From assembly GCA_030666885.1 (NCBI GenBank), contig DAOUWY010000044.1, positions 1 through 9,816 of the forward strand: DNA of 9,816 nucleotides. Reading direction: 5' to 3'. The stretch's first letter is position 1, and every line of letters starts with the position of its first letter. Of the stretch, positions 1 to 6,963 are shown piece by piece. The translations under genes were made by a program, and so were the position numbers. Under the pieces are notes generated by a model, which did not search any database, was not told where the DNA came from, and was given only the letters and a program-made list of their open reading frames with translations. The stretch is from Methanosarcinales archaeon (lineage in GTDB: Archaea > Halobacteriota > Methanosarcinia > Methanosarcinales > Methanocomedenaceae).

Positions 1-2
1 CG

Positions 3-1589
3 GTATTTCAGCATATGACTGATAAGGAGCAGGCATCGAAACACCTGCTGAAACTTACAAAGGACGAGGACAGCGAAGTGCGAGGGCGCGCAGCCCATGC
101 GCTTGGCCCGGCATTCCAGTACCTTGCAGATAAGGAGCAGGCATCGAAAGACCTGCTTGCACTTACAAAGGACGAGGACAGCTATGTGCGAGGGCGTGTA
201 GCCTATGCGCTTGGCCCGGCATTCCAGTACCTTACAGATAAGGAGCAGGCATCGAAACACCTGCTAGCACTAACAAAGGACGAGAACAGCGATGTGCGAT
301 GGCGCGCAGCCAATGCGCTTGGCCCGGCGTTCCAGTACCTTACAGATAAGGAGCAGGCATCGAAACACCTCCTGGCACTTACTAAAGACGAGGACAGCGA
401 AGTGCGAAGGGGCGCAGCCTATGCGCTTGGCTCGGCATTCCAGTACCTTACAGATAAGAAGCAGGCATCGAAACACCTGCTAGCATTAACAAAGGACGAG
501 GACAGCGACGTACGAGGGCGCACTGCCAATGTGCTTGGCCCGGCATTCCAGTACCTTACAGATAAGGAGCAGGCATCGAAACACCTGATTGCGCTTATTA
601 AGGACGAGAACAGCGAAGTGCGAGGGGGCGCTGCCAATGGGCTTTGTATGGCCTTCCAGCACATGACTGATAAAGAACAGGTATCTAAAGACCTGCTGGA
701 ACTGACAAAGGACGAAGATAGCGATGTAAGAGTATCTGCCAATTATTCACTTGGCAAAATTTCAATTTACAAAGCCACAGAAGCAGAAAGTGAAGAAAGA
801 TTAAAAAAGGAAATGGATAAAGCAATCGGGTATTTTGAAAAATCATCGCAGGAATCAAAATATTTTAATCCGGCTAAATTCTGTCTTCCATTCTACCGCT
901 CATATAATGCTGTGATTTTTAGGCAGGAAAAGGCTGAAGAAGAAATAGAGAGAAATCTTATAGAAGCGAAAAAGGCAGTTGCAGGTTCGGAAAGTAAGGA
1001 GAAACTCCTTGAGGCAGTTGAAAACTTGGCAAATGCACTTCAAGAGGCACAGAAATTGAGGGGTCTGGATGAAATCAAAACAGACCTCAATGCATACAGA
1101 CGGTACTGCGATCGCACTGTAGAACTTCTTGACGAAACCGAATATAAAGCACCTGGGGCTGCGAAGCTGGTGAGGAGGGGGCTGCCGATAATCGATGAAA
1201 GGATCAAGGGAATAATAGCGGAGATTCAAGAGAAGGCAAAAGCGGCGTGCCAGCAATCAAAAGGCACTCCCACAGAAGATATCGCATGTGCTGCTAATCG
1301 AGAAATCCAGAAATGGCGAATAGATGATCAAGAGGAAATGACTTGGGCAGTGGAAAATCTTATTTTTTCGTTAAGTTCAAAAATACCGCACATTTCAAAA
1401 AATAAACACATTCATAACAATATAGAACAAATCCGGAATGAAAGAGATGTTATAAAGCAATATTATATGATAGCAAACCTCATTGCATTGATACCTTCAG
1501 TAAGTGTGGACACATTAATTTGTAATTCTACTATAGGTCAGGTAGGAAATGGTCATGTCAAAATAAATTTAGATAAAAACCAACATTAA
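3..1589 (+). CDS. HEAT-repeat receptor-like protein with C-terminal signalling motif (5' end outside window)
   Basis: The frame is open to the left edge. The codons before the first ATG (position 15) read V-F-Q-H, which matches the end of a repeat unit (A-F-Q-H-M-T), so the true start lies upstream. Residue numbers here count from that ATG. Residues 3-254 are seven tandem 36-residue HEAT-like units (D-K-E-Q-A-S-K-x-L-L ... D-E-D-S-x-V-R). Residues ~255-495 form a charged, helix-rich region with coiled-coil character that I do not recognise as a named domain. The C-terminal tail (residues ~502-519) carries S-T-I-G-Q-V-G-N-G-H-V. No enzymatic motif is visible, so a scaffold or sensor role is inferred. 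The stop lies 42 nt before the ATG of the PRTase-like gene, whose product starts with the same motif. The pair is probably co-transcribed. No signal peptide can be judged because the N-terminus is missing. The HEAT assignment is firm; the immune-receptor role is inference. Confidence 0.85.
   Translation, partial: VFQHMTDKEQASKHLLKLTKDEDSEVRGRAAHALGPAFQYLADKEQASKDLLALTKDEDSYVRGRVAYALGPAFQYLTDKEQASKHLLALTKDENSDVRWRAANALGPAFQYLTDKEQASKHLLALTKDEDSEVRRGAAYALGSAFQYLTDKKQASKHLLALTKDEDSDVRGRTANVLGPAFQYLTDKEQASKHLIALIKDENSEVRGGAANGLCMAFQHMTDKEQVSKDLLELTKDEDSDVRVSANYSLGKISIYKATEAESEERLKKEMDKAIGYFEKSSQESKYFNPAKFCLPFYRSYNAVIFRQEKAEEEIERNLIEAKKAVAGSESKEKLLEAVENLANALQEAQKLRGLDEIKTDLNAYRRYCDRTVELLDETEYKAPGAAKLVRRGLPIIDERIKGIIAEIQEKAKAACQQSKGTPTEDIACAANREIQKWRIDDQEEMTWAVENLIFSLSSKIPHISKNKHIHNNIEQIRNERDVIKQYYMIANLIALIPSVSVDTLICNSTIGQVGNGHVKINLDKNQH
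21..776 (+). repeat. Seven tandem 108-bp HEAT-encoding DNA repeats
   Basis: Units begin at 21, 129, 237, 345, 453, 561 and 669, exactly 108 bp (36 codons) apart. Units 1-6 are nearly identical at DNA level; unit 7 (669-776) diverges in its second half. Differences cluster at unit residues 19, 22-24 and 26-27 (for example V-R-G-R-A-A-H, V-R-W-R-A-A-N, V-R-R-G-A-A-Y), while the flanking helix sequence is nearly constant. A partial unit end lies at 3-20, so the array continues to the left. Such fidelity implies recent amplification or ongoing homogenisation of the array. Confidence 0.93.
1518..1571 (+). other. Shared G/N-rich signalling motif, receptor copy (C-terminal)
   Basis: The encoded 18 residues are I-C-N-S-T-I-G-Q-V-G-N-G-H-V-K-I-N-L, lying nine codons... 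from the C-terminal end of the HEAT protein (only a short D-K-N-Q-H tail follows). Twelve of 18 positions match the copy at 1653-1706. At DNA level the cores 1536-1560 and 1671-1695 agree at 24 of 25 bases, 135 bp apart. The core G-Q-V-G-N resembles the RHIM-type amyloid core (hydrophobic-Q-hydrophobic-G) but has Gly at the first position. That resemblance is by eye only. Confidence 0.7.
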
Positions 1590-1621
1590 TTTGACCTTCA
1601 GAATAACCAAATTTTGAGCAC

Positions 1622-1626
1622 GGTGA
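1622..1626 (+). promoter_or_regulatory. Shine-Dalgarno site deciding the ATG start at 1632
   Basis: GGTGA lies 5 nt upstream of ATG 1632. The same frame also offers TTG at 1614 and GTG at 1623, but neither has a comparable site at proper spacing. The ATG is therefore preferred, which places the shared motif at residues 8-25 of the PRTase-like protein. Confidence 0.6.
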
Positions 1627-1631
1627 CATAC

Positions 1632-2687
1632 ATGTCAAAAAAAGATATAGAAATTAATTACTCCAATATTGGTCAGATAGGAAATGGTCATGTCATTATG
1701 AATTTGTTCGGTAATCCTGAGAAAGAATTGGCTAATAAAATTCCTATGTCATCAATTGATATTTTTTTCCAAGAAAAACAGGATATAATTAAAGAATTAG
1801 CTAATAAATTCTCTACCTATCTGAACCGACCCTCAGTTATTACCGAAGAAGTCATCAAAGGATGGTTACTTCAGTTTGGAAATATACTCTGGATTAAGTA
1901 TGCCTTGAGATTACTCGAGAATATTGATTACTATGAGCCATGGCAAATGAAAGAAATATTTATTCATATCTTTGGGAAAGTAATTCATGAAAATGATAGG
2001 GATAAGATTGTAATTTCTCTCTTAGGTAATCCAAAAGATAGTTCTTCAATAGTAAATTATACCTTGGGTGAGGAAATTATGCGCAATAAATTAGAATCTC
2101 ATCCTCTGGAAACTATTTTAAATAGTATGAAACCTGATAAAAATGTGATTGTATTTATCGATGACAATATTGGTAGTGGTAAACAAGCTGTGCAGATCTT
2201 CCGTGAATGGTTTGGAATTGAAATAAGGGATCTTAATGAGAGCCATGTAAGACCCCTGTCAAATGAACAAAAAGAGATATTCAAACGTTATCGAATATAT
2301 CTCTGTACCTTTGTAGGATTTGAGGACGGAAAAGAGAATGTCAGCGTTGAATTAAAGAAAATAGGATTGAATGTGGTAAAGGTTTACTCATTCGTAAAAT
2401 TAGAAGAAGAAATAGGATGTTTTCATAAAGCCTTGAAAATATTTGATAATGAAGAAGAAAGAGTGCAGGCTGAAAATATGGCCCGAGAAATTGGCATTCA
2501 ACTCTTTGAAGATAAAGATTGGTCAAATGAGATAAAATACAAAAGAAGCTTGGGTTATGGTAACTCACAAAAGCTGATTGTATTTTATTATAATACACCA
2601 ACTTCTACCTTACCAATCTTATGGAAAGAGGGAAGATATAATAGTAAAAAATGGTTGCCTTTATTCCCCCGTAGAGAAAAGAAGTAA
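1632..2687 (+). CDS. PRTase-CE-like effector with N-terminal signalling motif
   Basis: A 351-residue protein from ATG 1632. Residues 8-25 carry the motif S-N-I-G-Q-I-G-N-G-H-V shared with the upstream HEAT protein. A helical segment follows (~35-130, including W-L-L-Q-F-G-N-I near 80). The core is phosphoribosyltransferase-like: V-I-V-F-I-D-D-N-I-G-S-G-K-Q at 172-185 corresponds to the PRPP-binding loop of the PRTase fold (hydrophobic strand, D-D, then G-S-G). The C-terminus has N-T-P-T-S-T-L-P-x-L-W (321-331) and a final W-L-P-L-F-P-R. To my knowledge this combination is typical of the PRTase-CE family described computationally in prokaryotic conflict systems. Its substrate is not known; action on nucleotides or PRPP is inference. 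AT-rich composition and a 42-nt gap to the HEAT gene suggest one acquired operon. The family call is fairly sure; the effector role is inferred. Confidence 0.75.
   Translation: MSKKDIEINYSNIGQIGNGHVIMNLFGNPEKELANKIPMSSIDIFFQEKQDIIKELANKFSTYLNRPSVITEEVIKGWLLQFGNILWIKYALRLLENIDYYEPWQMKEIFIHIFGKVIHENDRDKIVISLLGNPKDSSSIVNYTLGEEIMRNKLESHPLETILNSMKPDKNVIVFIDDNIGSGKQAVQIFREWFGIEIRDLNESHVRPLSNEQKEIFKRYRIYLCTFVGFEDGKENVSVELKKIGLNVVKVYSFVKLEEEIGCFHKALKIFDNEEERVQAENMAREIGIQLFEDKDWSNEIKYKRSLGYGNSQKLIVFYYNTPTSTLPILWKEGRYNSKKWLPLFPRREKK
1653..1706 (+). other. Shared G/N-rich signalling motif, effector copy (N-terminal)
   Basis: This encodes I-N-Y-S-N-I-G-Q-I-G-N-G-H-V-I-M-N-L at residues 8-25 of the PRTase-like protein, the partner of the motif at 1518-1571. 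Substitutions between copies (V/I, T/N) are conservative in the core. The placement, receptor end against effector start, is what a homotypic contact or amyloid-templating tag would need. Confidence 0.7.
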
Positions 2688-2778
2688 CATTAAATAAATT
2701 ATGGGAATCGTTTTATTAAGTGTTGATTTATAAAAATAAACTCATTTCTAAGACCTTTATTTGATGAAATACGCCCAA

Positions 2779-2794
2779 TTTATTTTTCTTTTCT
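2779..2794 (+). terminator. Possible T-tract terminator after the HEAT/PRTase unit
   Basis: A pyrimidine-rich tract (TTTATTTTTCTTTTCT) lies ~90 bp after the PRTase-like stop, with no hairpin before it. Archaeal transcription often ends at such U-tracts. Weak evidence. Confidence 0.3.
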
Positions 2795-2844
2795 ATCAGT
2801 TTGAACAATGAAGTTACCCAAACGATGTCAAAGAGAGCCTTAAG

Positions 2845-2853
2845 AATATATAA
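2845..2853 (+). promoter_or_regulatory. TATA box for the PAPS-reductase-like gene (leaderless arrangement)
   Basis: AATATATAA is centred about 25 bp before ATG 2874, which is the usual distance from an archaeal TATA box to the transcription start. No Shine-Dalgarno sequence lies between them. Transcription would therefore start at or next to the start codon, giving a leaderless mRNA. Confidence 0.5.
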
Positions 2854-2873
2854 CTGCAACAACTACATACCAG

Positions 2874-4793
2874 ATGACCGAACAACGCAATAAAAGACAA
2901 TTCAAACCCGGAAAAGATGTATCCATTCACTGGTGCCCGGGCTGCAATCTCCCGCTCATCGCCACCCAGTGTGCATTCTGTAACTCGACGGGTCAGCGAA
3001 TTGAACTTGGACCGCCCGGAGATGTGCGGTTTTGCTCACACTACGAGCGCGGTATCCTGCATGATATCCTGACGACCCGCTACGGTATTGACCCGCTGGG
3101 TGAGCGTATTGTCCTGCTAAATAAAATCGGTGGTGAGGATAAGACCGACCAGGTAATAATGGACGCCCTGGTGTTTGGGATACTTCGCTTTGACCTGAAA
3201 ACCCTGGACTGGCAGTTCGACCTTTCAATGGACGGGGCCGCCATCATGGCACAGTATACCAGGCACAAGACCGTTGAGCTGTCAGATGTTCCCGGCCATC
3301 TCAGTGGCAAGACCGTTAGTTCTGACATGGTACAATGGTGTTCGGATGATATCAGGCAGGGTGATGATATCATTGTCAGGAAGGGCAAAATGACGGGTGT
3401 GGGTTTTGCACTGGTGGATGCAAAAGCGATGGGGCAAACTGCCACACCAGCGGTCAGGGTCAGGAAGATAGGGAAAAGCTGGGCCCGGTTGAAGGATGTG
3501 GTTCCGACAATGGACAAGGTGCTCAGGGCCAATGCACCTGCCATCAAGCGCCTGGGCAAGAATGCCATGAACACGATAAATGGCATGGCCAACCAGCAGG
3601 AATACCGCGGCAGATCCGTGTATGTGTCTTTCAGTGGCGGCAAGGACAGCCTAGTGGTGCTGGACCTGACTAAAAGCGCATTGAAACACAGCCCTAAGGC
3701 ATATTTCATCAACACTGGCCTGGAATTTCCAGAGACTGTGGAATATGCGCGAAAGTTTTGCAATGATAATGATGTTGACCTGGATGAACTGGATGCAGGG
3801 GAGGTCTTCTGGCAGCATCTGCCGGATTTTGGGCCCCCTGCCAAGGATTACAGGTGGTGCTGCAAGGTCTGCAAGCTAGCTCCTGCAGGTGAGATACAAG
3901 AGAAGGGGAATTACCTGACCATTGATGGCAAGCGTAAGTATGAATCTTTCAGCCGTGCCCGCATCCCTGCCACTGAGGCGAATCCCCTGGTGCCGGCGCA
4001 GGTGAATGTGTACCCAATCCGCGACTGGCGTGCGCTTGAGGTATGGCTGTACATACACTGGCGGGGCCTGGAATACAATCCATTGTACGACATGGGGTTC
4101 GAGCGGGTGGGCTGCTGGCTGTGCCCGGCTGCCCTGGGTGCGGAATACAGGCGCATACTAAAGCTGCACCCTGACCTGTACCAGAAGTGGGATACATACC
4201 TGCGGGACTGGGCCCAGCGCATGGGGCTCCCGGCCGGTTACATCGACCATGGGTTCTGGCGCTGGCGGGAGCATCCCCCCAAGATGCGGTTGCTGGCCCG
4301 GCAATTGGGTATTGATATTGTCCCGCAGGAGATAAGGGATGAAGCTGAGGCTGAGGCTTTCAGGATAAAGGTGGTCTCGGGCATATCTCCATGCAAGGCC
4401 GGGGGGTACAGTATCGAGGGCACTGCCAGGGGGGTCAGGCTGATGGATACTGTGGAAATGATGAGGATGCTGGGTGAGATCCGTTATTCGAAAGAACTGG
4501 GTGTGCTGGTGGTCCTGGCAGGGGTGGGTAGTGTGAAGCTGTACACGGATGGTACTTTCCAGGTCACTGCGGAGGACAGGGGGACGACTGAAGAGCTCTT
4601 TGAAGTTGCGGCCAGGCAGTTGACGAGGGCGGTGAAGTGTACTGGGTGCGGGATATGCGAGAAGGCCTGCCCGAAAAAAGCTATTAGTTTTGAGGATGGG
4701 CGCATCAGGGTGTCAGAGCAGTGTGATGGGTGCGGGGTGTGCGATGGGGTATGTGTTGCTGTTCGGTATGTGGGCAGGATTTTAGAGGGGTAG
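2874..4793 (+). CDS. PAPS-reductase-family protein with zinc ribbon, PUA and 2x[4Fe-4S] ferredoxin domains
   Basis: A 639-residue multidomain protein. A zinc ribbon comes first (C21-x2-C24 ... C33-x2-C36). A PUA-like domain lies near 125-200 (D-I-R-Q-G-D-D-I-I-V-R-K-G). The PP-loop domain has S-G-G-K-D-S at 254-259, the ATP-pyrophosphatase motif of the CysH/PAPS-reductase superfamily. C329-C330 and C414-x2-C417 match the CC ... CxxC [4Fe-4S] ligand pattern of APS reductases. The tail holds a two-cluster ferredoxin (C589/592/595/599 and C617/620/623/627). The C-terminal E-C-G-x-H catalytic motif of true PAPS/APS reductases is absent; C507 is the only other late cysteine. Sulfonucleotide reduction is therefore uncertain, and the PUA and zinc ribbon raise the possibility of tRNA/RNA thiolation with ferredoxin-supplied electrons. 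It is cytosolic, with no signal or membrane segment. It is GC-richer than both neighbours, so probably core genome. Its 3' end is duplicated downstream (8215-9080). Confidence 0.85.
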   Translation: MTEQRNKRQFKPGKDVSIHWCPGCNLPLIATQCAFCNSTGQRIELGPPGDVRFCSHYERGILHDILTTRYGIDPLGERIVLLNKIGGEDKTDQVIMDALVFGILRFDLKTLDWQFDLSMDGAAIMAQYTRHKTVELSDVPGHLSGKTVSSDMVQWCSDDIRQGDDIIVRKGKMTGVGFALVDAKAMGQTATPAVRVRKIGKSWARLKDVVPTMDKVLRANAPAIKRLGKNAMNTINGMANQQEYRGRSVYVSFSGGKDSLVVLDLTKSALKHSPKAYFINTGLEFPETVEYARKFCNDNDVDLDELDAGEVFWQHLPDFGPPAKDYRWCCKVCKLAPAGEIQEKGNYLTIDGKRKYESFSRARIPATEANPLVPAQVNVYPIRDWRALEVWLYIHWRGLEYNPLYDMGFERVGCWLCPAALGAEYRRILKLHPDLYQKWDTYLRDWAQRMGLPAGYIDHGFWRWREHPPKMRLLARQLGIDIVPQEIRDEAEAEAFRIKVVSGISPCKAGGYSIEGTARGVRLMDTVEMMRMLGEIRYSKELGVLVVLAGVGSVKLYTDGTFQVTAEDRGTTEELFEVAARQLTRAVKCTGCGICEKACPKKAISFEDGRIRVSEQCDGCGVCDGVCVAVRYVGRILEG

Positions 4794-4913
4794 TTACGGA
4801 CCCCTGGCTTGAATACGACCTGATGACGCGGTTCTCTCGATCCCGCCATTTTCGTGTACTTGCACTTGATTTTTGAGTGTTTTGGGTGGGATGCGGTTGA
4901 TTTTGGATTATTG
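4466..4913 (+). repeat. Direct repeat copy 1: 3' end of the PAPS-like gene plus ~115 bp downstream
   Basis: This segment recurs as 8215-8535 and, continuing colinearly after an insertion, 8976-9080. By eye the copies agree at roughly nine bases in ten outside gaps. The similarity stops abruptly near 4913/9080. The repeat brackets the whole ABC-3C region. Confidence 0.88.
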
Positions 4914-4983
4914 GAGCGTCATGGAGTTTCGATCGAGGTAGGTAGCATCAGTGCATATGTATGAATCCGCCTATCGTTAGTTG

Positions 4984-4990
4984 TTTTTTT
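4984..4990 (+). terminator. T7 tract, possible terminator of the PAPS-like gene
   Basis: A run of seven T lies between the convergent PAPS-like and DUF2326 genes. The rest of 4794-5002 holds only the repeat tail (to 4913) and no gene I can support. There is no clear hairpin, so this is a weak call based on archaeal U-tract termination. Confidence 0.3.
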
Positions 4991-5002
4991 GCTTAATTAG
5001 TC

Positions 5003-6730
5003 TCAAAAATCCACTTTGATACCTAGCAATTTTTCAGAATCTGATTCATCAGTCAAAGTTAATACTGTATTCCTGATGATAATTTTTTCAAATTCATCAT
5101 CTTTTATATGTTTTTTGATTTCATCAAGCTGATTCTGATTTACCGTTGCAATATACTGCTTATTTGCTTGTGCAAATTTTTGATAAACGGTTTTAAACAT
5201 ATCTGCTTTTTGTCTTTCATCAGTGCCGTCAAAAAGCCTGCTATCATGGAAAACAAAATCGATATTATGGTTATGTCCTTTAAATAGTATCGTTAAATCA
5301 TAACAGAAAATTTTAACATTATTGATCCCGTCAGAGGCATCTGATTCGATTTTAGCATCAATATTAAACTGCAACTGATTTTCTCCATCATTGCACTCTA
5401 TGGTAAGACCTGCCACGCTATCAGGATAGAATATTTTCGCAAGCCTTCTAAAATAGTCTCGTAATATAACCATATCAGGTTCGAAATCTGTTAAATATTG
5501 TTCTGTAAATTCGGTAAGCTCTATAAAATCTTTCTCAGACTGCCTTTCTTTAGTTTTATATTCTGACTGAAGCTCCTGATATTTTCCGAGTCTGTCTCGC
5601 TCTGCTTTTAATTCTGCATTTTTATTGCTAAGGCTTACAAAAAGGTCAAGAGCCTGATGCTCTCCAAGATATTGCATAAGCTTATCAAGATTTCCCTGTA
5701 GTATTTCAACATCTGCTTTTTTATTTTGTTGTTCAAGTTTCAGTTTATTTTGCTGTTCAAGTAGTCTTCTTTTACGATTGGTTATTAATTTATCATAAAA
5801 TACTTCCAGCTCATCCAAAGTTTTTGTCATATTTTCAGGAAAATGAATATTTGATTCCCTGTAAATGGCTTTGATGTTCTCTTTATTAATATCGGGGGAA
5901 ATTTTGAGACTTTTATCAATATTCTCGATGTTGTTTTGAAACATTATAACGCGATTATTTAATGAAAAAAGTTCCTTTTCTACCTTATCTGCTTCCAACT
6001 GAACGTCGTTATAATCCTCTGCTACTTTGAAATTACTTAAATCATCATCAAGCTGTTTTATCCGCTCTTCAAGGTCAACAAGCGTCAAGGTAACATCTTT
6101 ATTTCCAGTAAAGAAATCTTTTAACAATGAATCATTTTTGAAATTTTTCTCTTGATTTTTTATCCGTTCCTGCTCTTTTCTTATTGTATATTTTTTTTGC
6201 GCAAGAACAACATCAAGTCCCAGTAAAAAAGCATTATAAAGTAATGCCTGATAATCCCTTCCGGTTTTCCCTGGCCTATTATAAGCCACGTAGGATTCTT
6301 TTTTCGGTCTGATAAAAAAGGGAATCAGAGAACGAAAGGTTAAGAAAGAAATATCCCCTGGAATTTCAAAACATAATGATCCCATCTTTTCATTGAATTT
6401 TTTAACAGAAATCACTTTGTCATTCAATACAATCTTTTCAGGGTTATTTGTTGCCCTTTTTGCAGTATATTTTTTATTGTCTATTTCATAATCAACAAAA
6501 AATTCCCATTCCGGTAACTTTTCGCAAAACATTTTATAGTCATTTGCACTGGCTCCGAAACAAAAATGAATAATACGCACCAGCAAGGATTTTCCAACAC
6601 CATTATAGGTTTTACCCTTTTCACTCGAACCTGGATCTTTCTGTTTTGCAACAACAAAACTAAGTCCGGTTTTATTAAATTCAACCGTCTTAAAACTCGA
6701 TTGATTGGAATAAACTTTTATTAAGAGCAT
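5003..6730 (-). CDS. DUF2326-family ABC ATPase of an ABC-3C conflict system
   Basis: A 575-residue SMC/RecN-like ABC ATPase. The Walker A is N-G-V-G-K-S at 43-48. A charged coiled-coil section spans ~175-400 (many E/K/Q, with internal L-E-Q-Q-N-K-L repeats). The Walker B-like strand I-D-F-V-F-H-D-S lies at 490-497, within a C-terminal part that matches my recollection of DUF2326. The length suits the family. It is the last gene of the operon: its ATG overlaps the end of the MC6-like gene by 10 nt, so translational coupling is likely. ABC-3C systems were defined computationally as an ATPase, a small middle component and a variable enzymatic component. The ATPase is thought to sense invasion or nucleic acid and license the effector. 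That function is known from family context only; nothing here shows the trigger. No signal or membrane segment is seen. The gene is AT-rich, unlike the adjacent PAPS-like gene. Confidence 0.85.
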   Translation of the reverse strand: MLLIKVYSNQSSFKTVEFNKTGLSFVVAKQKDPGSSEKGKTYNGVGKSLLVRIIHFCFGASANDYKMFCEKLPEWEFFVDYEIDNKKYTAKRATNNPEKIVLNDKVISVKKFNEKMGSLCFEIPGDISFLTFRSLIPFFIRPKKESYVAYNRPGKTGRDYQALLYNAFLLGLDVVLAQKKYTIRKEQERIKNQEKNFKNDSLLKDFFTGNKDVTLTLVDLEERIKQLDDDLSNFKVAEDYNDVQLEADKVEKELFSLNNRVIMFQNNIENIDKSLKISPDINKENIKAIYRESNIHFPENMTKTLDELEVFYDKLITNRKRRLLEQQNKLKLEQQNKKADVEILQGNLDKLMQYLGEHQALDLFVSLSNKNAELKAERDRLGKYQELQSEYKTKERQSEKDFIELTEFTEQYLTDFEPDMVILRDYFRRLAKIFYPDSVAGLTIECNDGENQLQFNIDAKIESDASDGINNVKIFCYDLTILFKGHNHNIDFVFHDSRLFDGTDERQKADMFKTVYQKFAQANKQYIATVNQNQLDEIKKHIKDDEFEKIIIRNTVLTLTDESDSEKLLGIKVDF

Positions 6731-6963
6731 TTTATTAAAACCCCATCCTGCTCTTTAACGGCCCCAATTGAATGAAGAAAGACGATTGTAAGTAATAGAT
6801 TGTCAAAGCTATGTTTAGCGTAGTATAGCTTTTTGTTAAAATCATTCTGATACTGGTTCCATAAACTATCAATCGATTCAGGAGATTCTAATAGAGTCAA
6901 AATATAACTGCCAAAACCAAGCAAAGATTCCGAAAAATTTGTGTGCTTCGTTGGGATTATCAT
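6721..6963 (-). CDS. ABC-3C middle component (MC6-like)
   Basis: An 80-residue protein between the endonuclease-like and ATPase genes. It opens with I-I-P-T-K-H-T-N-F-S-E-S-L-L-G-F-G, then a middle W-N-Q-Y and a final L-H-S-I-G-A-V pattern. This fits the small, winged-helix-like MC6 family that bridges the ATPase and effector in ABC-3C systems; the match is from memory of the family pattern. Its ATG overlaps the preceding stop as ATGA (6960-6963), and a strong GGAGG site lies 7 nt upstream (6971-6975). It overlaps the ATPase gene by 10 nt. It has no catalytic motif, signal peptide or membrane segment. Position alone would support the role even if sequence similarity were weak. Confidence 0.78.
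   Translation of the reverse strand: MIIPTKHTNFSESLLGFGSYILTLLESPESIDSLWNQYQNDFNKKLYYAKHSFDNLLLTIVFLHSIGAVKEQDGVLIKCS

Noticed and set aside
270..742. Open frames on both strands inside the HEAT array (for example 270-476 minus, 292-483 plus, 419-742 minus)
   Set aside because: They arise from the 108-bp repeat having no stops in other frames. Their proteins are repetitive with no domain pattern.
21..776. CRISPR array
   Set aside because: The 108-bp period has no spacer/repeat division and keeps an open coding frame of HEAT units.
3080..3844. 254-codon minus-strand frame opposite the PAPS-like gene
   Set aside because: It is antisense to a clearly recognisable multidomain protein in GC-rich DNA. 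The product shows no family pattern.
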